64,000 nucleotides of DNA from an uncultured Gammaproteobacteria bacterium (GTDB taxonomy: Bacteria; Pseudomonadota; Gammaproteobacteria; Arenicellales; Poriferihabitantaceae), in the NCBI GenBank assembly GCA_937992195.1, contig CALKKV010000006.1:39599-103598 (forward strand), given 5' to 3'. This document shows, in pieces, positions 58,501 through 64,000 of this stretch (its first letter is position 1; each line of letters begins with the position of its first letter). Position numbers and translations under genes: made by a program. The notes below the pieces were generated by a model. It saw only the letters and a list, made by a program, of their open reading frames with translations, was not told where the DNA came from and made no database searches.

Positions 58501-59172
58501 TCACGACTGATTCGTCTGCGACACGATATTGCGTAACCATTGGGCGATCGCGCCTCGCACTCGATCCACCTCATCAGCCACCAGTGGATTTTGCGTCATT
58601 TCATCCACCCATCGAGCAATCGGTTCGGGGATATCTAAAGATGAATCAAGATGCGCAAGCACATCTTCAGCAATAGAAATCGTTGGCGGCAGTGTCCAGT
58701 CTACCGCGCTCGTTGTTGCGCCCGACGGATTTTCCTCCAGCACCATTAAACGCACCAGCCGATAGAGACGATCGTATAAGTTATCTCTGACGACCCCTAT
58801 TTTTAGCGTGCGTTCAGGAGAATCCGGCTGCATTGCGAGCGGCACAAGTTCACGTACTTTCGGCTCAAGCTTCGAGTCATGAAAATGCACGATAGATCGT
58901 TGAACCGCTCTGATTTTTTGGTCGGCATGCCAAATGGAAGGGGTTGGCTGAACCTCTTCCAGATATTCAAGAATTGCTTGGGAGTCGTGCAGCAACCACT
59001 CCCCTTCTGCAATAGCAGGGACGGATCCCGCTGGAAAAACCGATTGAAACTCCGTTGTCTGATAACTGCCGCCGTGCGGTTCAATCTCTTTGTATGCAAT
59101 CCCTTTAAACCGCAACGCAGCACGCACTTTTGCGCAATACGGGCTCTGGGGTAATGCATATAGTTTTAACAC
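58501..59172 (-). CDS. Glutathione S-transferase family protein
   Basis: A 223-residue two-domain protein: an N-terminal thioredoxin-like domain (MLKLYALPQSPYCAKVRAALRFKG, with SPYC instead of the redox CxxC) and VPAIAEGEWLLHDSQAILEYLEE, the glutathione-binding Ser region, followed by an all-helical C-terminal domain. GTG start. Upstream partner of a Rieske oxygenase gene. May conjugate or reduce a substrate, or serve a ring-opening isomerisation; function not specified by sequence. Confidence 0.87.
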   Translation of the reverse strand: MLKLYALPQSPYCAKVRAALRFKGIAYKEIEPHGGSYQTTEFQSVFPAGSVPAIAEGEWLLHDSQAILEYLEEVQPTPSIWHADQKIRAVQRSIVHFHDSKLEPKVRELVPLAMQPDSPERTLKIGVVRDNLYDRLYRLVRLMVLEENPSGATTSAVDWTLPPTISIAEDVLAHLDSSLDIPEPIARWVDEMTQNPLVADEVDRVRGAIAQWLRNIVSQTNQS

Positions 59173-59264
59173 TGGCGAATTCGATTTCAGCGTGACTTCG
59201 ATCGCGAGTTTACGTTTAGGATGATTCCATGGAGAACAAAAACTTACCGCATCGCTATATCATC

Positions 59265-60389
59265 TTAAACTGATTTCTTTTGTAAATTTTCTATACAAAG
59301 ATTCATCATCTGCCGATGGAAGTCATCTAACGTTGGCAACAGTTCTGCACATTTTGAAATCAACGCGGGAAGATCATAGGCGGTAATATTAATATGTCCC
59401 AACTTTCTATTCTCCCTCCAGCTTTTGCCATACCACCAGCACTGAATTCCGGGAAGCGAATACCAGTCGGGATTCAACTCGCACCCGATCAGGTTCAACA
59501 TCACACTCATTCCGTTCGCTTTAACCGGTTGATTGATCGGGCGACCGGTAATTGCAAACAGGTGTAAATCGAATTGGCTGAAGTTAGCGCCGGATTGCGA
59601 CCAATGTCCTGAATTGTGCACCCGTGGCGCAAGCTCGTTAACCAGCAGTCCCTGACTACTATCGAAACATTCCATCGCCATCACCCCAACATAATCGAGG
59701 CTTTTCATAATCTTTTGCAGCATTACTTCAGCTTCAGGCTGCAGATGTTTCGCTTTCTCTGCCGGCGCGATGGTATAGCGCAACATCCCATGTTGATGGT
59801 AGTTCTCTACCAGCGGGAAATACACGCACTCCCCTGACTGCAGTCTTGCACCGATTAACGAAAGCTCACGCTCAAAAGGAATTTTCTTCTCAACGATAAT
59901 GTTGCCAAACGCTTCAGCTGGAATATCTCCATTGCTGTGCTCACTAATAATCCATTGACCTTTGCCGTCATAACCATCGCGGATACTTTTGACGATCAAG
60001 TCCGAGCCCAGTCTTAATCTCGCTTCACCGATTTGCTTTGGCGAAGTTAATTCCTGCCAAGCTGAAGTGGCAACATCCAGTTGATCGAGCAGTGCTTTTT
60101 GCTGATCTCTCGCCGGCAACAGGTCCATGGTCTGAGGATTCAGCCACCCATCTAAGTCTTTTAATCCTTCAACCAGTGGATTGCCAAGCAGATGTTCGAG
60201 CTCTGCCGTGATGACCGGATAGGTCTTACCGCGTTCCAGGGGATCTTCGGCAAACCGAACCGAAGAAGTTCCAGGCAATAATTCGCCGGATACATGATCG
60301 ACTCGATCAACCGAAATACCAAAACGTGCACCAGCCGAAGCCATCATCAATCCAAGCTGGCCGGCGCCAACGACTAAGACATCAGACAT
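59265..60389 (-). CDS. purK: 5-(carboxyamino)imidazole ribonucleotide synthase
   Basis: A 374-residue ATP-grasp enzyme converting AIR, ATP and bicarbonate to N5-CAIR in purine synthesis. VVGAGQLGLMMASAGARFG at the N-terminus, DLIVKSIRDGYDGKGQWII (ATP site) and NELAPRVHNSGHWSQSG (metal/ATP site) are diagnostic. Three bases separate it from purE, with which it forms the usual purEK operon. It acts in the cytosol just before PurE. Confidence 0.95.
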   Translation of the reverse strand: MSDVLVVGAGQLGLMMASAGARFGISVDRVDHVSGELLPGTSSVRFAEDPLERGKTYPVITAELEHLLGNPLVEGLKDLDGWLNPQTMDLLPARDQQKALLDQLDVATSAWQELTSPKQIGEARLRLGSDLIVKSIRDGYDGKGQWIISEHSNGDIPAEAFGNIIVEKKIPFERELSLIGARLQSGECVYFPLVENYHQHGMLRYTIAPAEKAKHLQPEAEVMLQKIMKSLDYVGVMAMECFDSSQGLLVNELAPRVHNSGHWSQSGANFSQFDLHLFAITGRPINQPVKANGMSVMLNLIGCELNPDWYSLPGIQCWWYGKSWRENRKLGHINITAYDLPALISKCAELLPTLDDFHRQMMNLCIENLQKKSV

Positions 60390-60392
60390 AAC

Positions 60393-60881
60393 TCAAAGAC
60401 GCGGATCAGAATTATCGAGCACCGTCTGGGTCGTCTCGGCGCGCAGTTGATTCAATCTTTGCGCTAACGCCTCATCATTCAGCGCCAAAATCTGGCAGGC
60501 CATCAGACCAGCGTTGTGAGATCCGCTATCGCCGATGGCTAACGTACCGACGGCGATTCCTTTCGGCATCTGAGCAATCGAAAGTAAACTATCCCAGCCA
60601 TTCAATGCTGCGCTTTTTACCGGCACGCCAAGAACAGGTAACGGTGTACTTGCCGCGACCATACCTGGCAAATGGGCGGCACCGCCAGCGCCCGCGATAA
60701 TGACCTGAAAACCCGACGATTTCGCATTCTCGGCAAATTCAATCATTTTTCGCGGCGTTCGGTGCGCAGATACCACTTCAGTATGATACGCAACGCCCAA
60801 CTGATCGAGCACATCACAAGCGAGTGACATCGTATCCCAGTCGCTGCTAGAGCCCATAATTACCGCAACTTTTGCTTTCAT
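60393..60881 (-). CDS. purE: N5-carboxyaminoimidazole ribonucleotide mutase
   Basis: A 162-residue class I PurE converting N5-CAIR to [47 protein letters not shown] and VGTLAIG are the conserved substrate-binding motifs, including the catalytic His of the SAHRTP loop. First gene of the purEK operon. No PurR box was recognised upstream by eye. Confidence 0.96.
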   Translation of the reverse strand: MKAKVAVIMGSSSDWDTMSLACDVLDQLGVAYHTEVVSAHRTPRKMIEFAENAKSSGFQVIIAGAGGAAHLPGMVAASTPLPVLGVPVKSAALNGWDSLLSIAQMPKGIAVGTLAIGDSGSHNAGLMACQILALNDEALAQRLNQLRAETTQTVLDNSDPRL

Positions 60882-61195
60882 TGGCTGATCTATTTTCGAA
60901 AAGCGACGTATTGTAACCGTGATTAGGGCTCCATGCGTAGTCGTATCTCAGATCCTCAGATTGTTATAACCGTTGGCTTTTAATCCTACAGGATTGCGCT
61001 AATGAGGGAACGCGCTACAAGGCAGACTGTCTAGTGGCAAATTTTTCTTTGCCGCCCCTTTAACTCTTCCTAGCTTTTCTTCACCAAAAATAATGCTATT
61101 TTCATTTTTTTCGAATTTGAATATTCTATTAGCTTCTTCTTTCTCTTATCTAGATAGCAACCCATACTAGTTCTAACTCATCCGACAATTGGTCG
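60882..61195. other. Intergenic region, 314 bp
   Basis: Upstream of purE and after the sulfatase stop, both minus-strand. A 6-bp hairpin (GGCAAA 61036-61041, TTTGCC 61048-61053) and a pyrimidine/AT-rich stretch (61055-61160) are visible. No ORF, no PurR-type palindrome and no clear terminator. The purE promoter must lie near the left end. Confidence 0.4.
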
Positions 61196-62719
61196 CTATT
61201 GTTCATCAAGCACAGGCGTATAGTCATAAGCCCACGCATTGTAGCCTTGCTGGCCTCGGTACCAAGGTACACGCTCGGCATCCGTTTCGTTAAAATCCCA
61301 GGGCGTGATGCGGCCTGCTTCATTAGCCTTATTTAGCAATTGACGACGCTTTTGGCTAAGCAATATGTCTTGCGTAAGAGTGGCGTTGTCCCAGTGCGAT
61401 TCAATATCATCTTTGAACCATTGAACATGATTGGCGTAATCAGGATGCGCTGCCACATTGGTAACTTCGTCCGGATCATTTTCTAAATCATAGAGTAAAT
61501 TTCCATCATCGACAGAGCTGATAAATTTCAAGAAGCCACGTTTCACCATATAAATAGGTGCAGTGGTTGTTTCGCTTAAATATTCGGCGCGGATGACTCT
61601 GTCAAGTTGATTATCATTTCCAGATATAAATTGAGTTAGATCCTCTCCATCCAGCGGTTCTATCAGATTAGGCGTCTTGTCACCACTCCACGTCATAAAA
61701 GTGGGTAGCAGATCTACCAACGACACTGGCGTTCGGACCCGCTGAGCAGAAAAACGTGAAGGACAATGCACCAGCATAGGCACACGTAACGCCGGCTCAA
61801 AAAAGGTTTTCTTAAACCACATGCCGCGTTCACCCAACATTTCACCGTGGTCGGAGGTAAACACAACGACAGTATTGTCGGCAAGACTATTCTCATCGAG
61901 CGCTCGCATCAGATCACCAACACAATCGTCGATATAACTCACCGAGCCATAATATGCGCGGCGCGCGCGTTTTACGTCCTCGCGATCGAATTCATAATCC
62001 AGCATGCTATGTTGCGCCAGAATGCGGCGTGAGTGTGCGTCATGCCAGTCGGCTGGTTTTGCACCGAGTTTTGGCATGGGAACGGATAAGCCATCATATC
62101 TTTCCCAGTGTTCTTTCTGGCACAAATACGGGTCATGGGGGTGAGTAAACGACACTTGTAAAAAGAACGGTCGGGAATCGGCCCCAGCACCGATCTCGTA
62201 GAGTTTTTTGATCGCTTCTTGCTGCACAAAATTGTCGTATTGCAGTTGCACGCTGTCGGCGCACGCACCAGAAGTTGTTACACCAGTGGTATCGGATGTG
62301 TCCCGTTGACCTTCGCTGGCCCAGTTTGGTGCCCAGCTGAAATCACTCGGATAAATGTCGGGTGTGAGTCGTTGTTCAAAGCCGTGTAATTGATCTGGCC
62401 CGACAAAATGCATTTTTCCAGACAGGCAGGTTTGATAACCGGCCGCGCGCAAGTAATGTGCATAGGTTGGAATGGTTGCAGGAAATTCAACTGCATTGTC
62501 GTACGCCCCAATACGCGAGGCCAACTGCCCTGCGGCCATAGAGTAACGCGAGGGCGCGCACAATGGAAAATTGCAATATGCTGTGTCAAATACAACACCG
62601 TTCTCAGCCAGATGATCAATGAATGGCGTTTTGCAATACTGGTTGCCGTAAGCACTTAGGGCAAATGCAGTGAGTTGATCGGTTTGGATAAACAGAATAT
62701 TGGGCTCACGCTGACTCAC
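61196..62719 (-). CDS. Sulfatase, choline-sulfatase (BetC)-like
   Basis: A 507-residue type I sulfatase. Cys54 in CAPSR (FPLCAPSRYSMAAGQ) is converted to formylglycine by the maturation enzyme. The metal site is formed by TDQL near residues 13-16 and FTSDHGEML near 287-295. SRIGAYDNAVEFPA, YQTCLSGKMHFVGPDQLHGFE and LTPDIYPSDFSWAPNW match choline-O-sulfatase BetC segment by segment; the C-terminal half is less similar, so a related sulfate ester is possible. No signal peptide, as for BetC, which acts in the cytosol. Would release choline for betaine synthesis. No betA, betB or betI gene is in the window. Confidence 0.88.
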   Translation of the reverse strand: MSQREPNILFIQTDQLTAFALSAYGNQYCKTPFIDHLAENGVVFDTAYCNFPLCAPSRYSMAAGQLASRIGAYDNAVEFPATIPTYAHYLRAAGYQTCLSGKMHFVGPDQLHGFEQRLTPDIYPSDFSWAPNWASEGQRDTSDTTGVTTSGACADSVQLQYDNFVQQEAIKKLYEIGAGADSRPFFLQVSFTHPHDPYLCQKEHWERYDGLSVPMPKLGAKPADWHDAHSRRILAQHSMLDYEFDREDVKRARRAYYGSVSYIDDCVGDLMRALDENSLADNTVVVFTSDHGEMLGERGMWFKKTFFEPALRVPMLVHCPSRFSAQRVRTPVSLVDLLPTFMTWSGDKTPNLIEPLDGEDLTQFISGNDNQLDRVIRAEYLSETTTAPIYMVKRGFLKFISSVDDGNLLYDLENDPDEVTNVAAHPDYANHVQWFKDDIESHWDNATLTQDILLSQKRRQLLNKANEAGRITPWDFNETDAERVPWYRGQQGYNAWAYDYTPVLDEQ

Positions 62720-62758
62720 AGTTTACGGCTCCTGAATAGAGGGTGCTGTCGGACAAGT

Positions 62759-62776
62759 TGTTAAACAAGGTTAACA
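62759..62776. promoter_or_regulatory. TGTTAA-N6-TTAACA inverted repeat upstream of sulfatase gene
   Basis: Perfect 6-bp arms (62759-62764 and 62771-62776) with a 6-nt spacer, 40 bp upstream of the sulfatase start. It could be an operator for a regulator not encoded next to it. Short, so chance is possible. Confidence 0.3.
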
Positions 62777-62901
62777 CTGTCTTTCCCTATCTTACCAACA
62801 TACGACTCCTGGTTAGGTATCGTCGAAGAGCACAGAGGGTTGGTTTATGAGACCTCGATCCAATCGCCTAAATTCTTTCATCGCATTACAAAGAAGGAAT
62901 C

Positions 62902-63555
62902 CTACATCGGTCGTGTTACCGGAGCTTGTCTTCGCCCTTGCTTTTTTCTTTCAAAGACCACGATGCTGTCATAACAAGCGATACAATCTGTTGAGCGGGT
63001 AAAATCAGATACTGGCAGTGCACCTTCAGTATGGACGGCATTAATCTCGTCGAGTTTTGTCTTCACGAACTCCATAAAACTGCCTTCCCGCCCAAGACCA
63101 CCGTCGTAGTCATCCCAATAACAGGTATGGGTATCTTCCACCAAATACACACCATTCTCATCTACTCGGTCATACATCAATTCAAACGTGGAAATCATAT
63201 GATTCATCATATGACTGCCGTCGTCTAACACAATATCGACATTCGGGTACTTTGAAAAGATATTTTCTATTATCGCCGGATCATCCTGACTACCGATAAA
63301 TACTTCGATTCCATCTCCCTCATGGGCTTTACATTTGGGATTAATATCAACACCAATAATCTTACTGCCTGGCCCAAAATACTCTTTCCACATCGCAAGA
63401 GATCCGCCTCCAAAAACGCCAATCTCGACCATCACGGGGGACTTGCCTCTGAATCGCTCGAGATGGCGCTCATAAATATCAAAATAATGCACCCACTTGT
63501 GCAACCGTTTATGCGCATTATTTAAAAAGTATTTGTGCAGAAACCCATCACCCAC
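62902..63555 (-). CDS. SAM-dependent methyltransferase, cephalosporin-hydroxylase-like group
   Basis: A 217-residue class I methyltransferase. VMVEIGVFGGGSLAMWKEYFG forms the SAM glycine loop (residues about 40-60), GVDINPK is motif 2, DIVLDDGSHMMNH contains the conserved acid and His of motif 4, and the ENGVYLVEDTHTCYW end is typical of the CmcI/rhamnosyl O-methyltransferase-like group. GTG start. Typically found in polysaccharide or antibiotic biosynthesis. Here it has no glycan neighbours, so the acceptor is unknown. Confidence 0.82.
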   Translation of the reverse strand: MGDGFLHKYFLNNAHKRLHKWVHYFDIYERHLERFRGKSPVMVEIGVFGGGSLAMWKEYFGPGSKIIGVDINPKCKAHEGDGIEVFIGSQDDPAIIENIFSKYPNVDIVLDDGSHMMNHMISTFELMYDRVDENGVYLVEDTHTCYWDDYDGGLGREGSFMEFVKTKLDEINAVHTEGALPVSDFTRSTDCIACYDSIVVFERKKQGRRQAPVTRPM

Positions 63556-63706
63556 TTAATCAACCCCCTTATCTACTGAAATTACTCATACACTTAGCTC
63601 AAGCATTCAATACCATTTTAGCGTGACCGTTAAATGGAACGCGGTAAAGCCGCTGAAGTATTGGTCGGTCCGTCATTTCAGGAAACCAGTCGATTGCCAA
63701 GTTGAC

Positions 63707-64000
63707 CTAAACGCTCGACACCAAAGCTTCAAACAGTTCTTCAACTTTCCCTATAACCGGATGATTCTCAACCTCATAGTCCTTGCAGTAGTCTTCAGCT
63801 GTCCGGTGCACTATCAGTGTTTCTCCGCCATCATCCACAATAGCCAGCCGCAAAGGTAAATCCAGACTCATTGCGATATCTTTCTGCATTAGCTTGGTTC
63901 CGGCCATAGGATTTCCAAAAATAAGCACACGCGACTCCGGCATTTCTAAATCTACGCTTTGCGCATTTGCCTGATGGTCAATATCCGCAAAAATTTTGAA
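63707..64000 (-). CDS. DUF302-family protein (5' cut by window edge)
   Basis: The frame runs to the end of the window without a start: the last 97 codons are present. FKIFADIDHQANAQ, then ESRVLIFGNPMAGTKLMQKD and LPLRLAIVDDGGETLI, are the characteristic DUF302 motifs (FGNP-x-AGTxLM). DUF302 domains are small periplasmic or cytosolic proteins of unknown function, sometimes fused to SHOCT or peroxiredoxin domains. An internal ATG at 63943 would remove the first conserved strand, so the real start is outside the window. Confidence 0.85.
   Translation of the reverse strand, partial: FKIFADIDHQANAQSVDLEMPESRVLIFGNPMAGTKLMQKDIAMSLDLPLRLAIVDDGGETLIVHRTAEDYCKDYEVENHPVIGKVEELFEALVSSV

Noticed and set aside
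61036..61053. GGCAAA/TTTGCC hairpin as terminator
   Set aside because: Only 6 bp and without a T-run on either strand.

Overview
This window looks like a chromosomal segment of a heterotrophic, probably marine, Gammaproteobacterium-type organism. The pointers are a Pseudomonas-like guanidinobutyrase, a PA4872-like oxaloacetate decarboxylase, a compact znuA/zur-znuCB locus with a recognisable Zur box, the purEK operon and many osmolyte-catabolism genes. Base composition is moderate. I see no rRNA, tRNA, CRISPR array, intact insertion sequence or phage gene. Placement below class level is not possible from the sequence alone. Genes are dense, mostly in short operons next to their own regulators.

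Layout. 1-3.2 kb: the tail of a Rieske oxygenase, a TIM-barrel isomerase-like protein, a thioredoxin-like protein and a lipoprotein. 3.3-13.6 kb (minus): pyroglutamyl peptidase, two CocE/NonD S15-family hydrolases and a complete dipeptide-type ABC importer, apparently a module for peptides or other amides. 13.8-14.9 kb: a secreted beta-helix protein. 15.0-20.9 kb: a LysR gene divergent from an operon of Rieske oxygenase, RidA, phosphotriesterase-like hydrolase, enolase-superfamily enzyme and EamA transporter. 21.1-23.7 kb: small membrane and periplasmic proteins of unknown role around a GbsR/MarR-like regulator with clear operators. 23.8-27.9 kb: a TSUP permease and a TAT-exported TRAP transporter. 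28.1-33.5 kb: a polyamine-type ABC importer with an MBL hydrolase and an SDR. 33.8-36.6 kb: a second PotD-like binding protein with a BCCT carrier. 37.1-42.0 kb: ArsR/NIPSNAP, TetR/SDR/amine oxidase, and a decayed AraC/isochorismatase locus. 42.3-44.2 kb: aldo/keto reductase and oxaloacetate decarboxylase. 44.3-47.4 kb: zinc uptake. 48.7-54.7 kb: an MttB-family methyltransferase, a dimethylglycine-dehydrogenase-like flavoprotein, LysR and guanidinobutyrase. 54.9-64 kb: a LexA-like repressor, EamA, DUF445, Rieske, GST, purK/purE, a choline-sulfatase-like sulfatase, a methyltransferase and a DUF302 fragment.

How it fits together. The recurring theme is uptake and oxidative dismantling of small nitrogenous osmolytes (betaines, choline esters, methylamines, polyamines, guanidino compounds). 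The two complete Rieske oxygenases carry Glu in place of the usual bridging Asp, a mark known from carnitine and quaternary-ammonium oxygenases. One of them sits with an enolase-superfamily enzyme resembling hydroxyproline-betaine 2-epimerase. The MttB/DMGDH-like pair, the BCCT carrier and the BetC-like sulfatase point the same way. Substrates are inferred, not proven.

The best candidates for something undescribed are: (a) the Rieske/RidA/PTE/enolase operon; (b) the operator-controlled pair of unknown membrane proteins at 22.6-23.7 kb; (c) the SDR lacking its catalytic Ser and Tyr, overlapping an amine oxidase gene; (d) the LexA-like repressor with an atypical palindrome.
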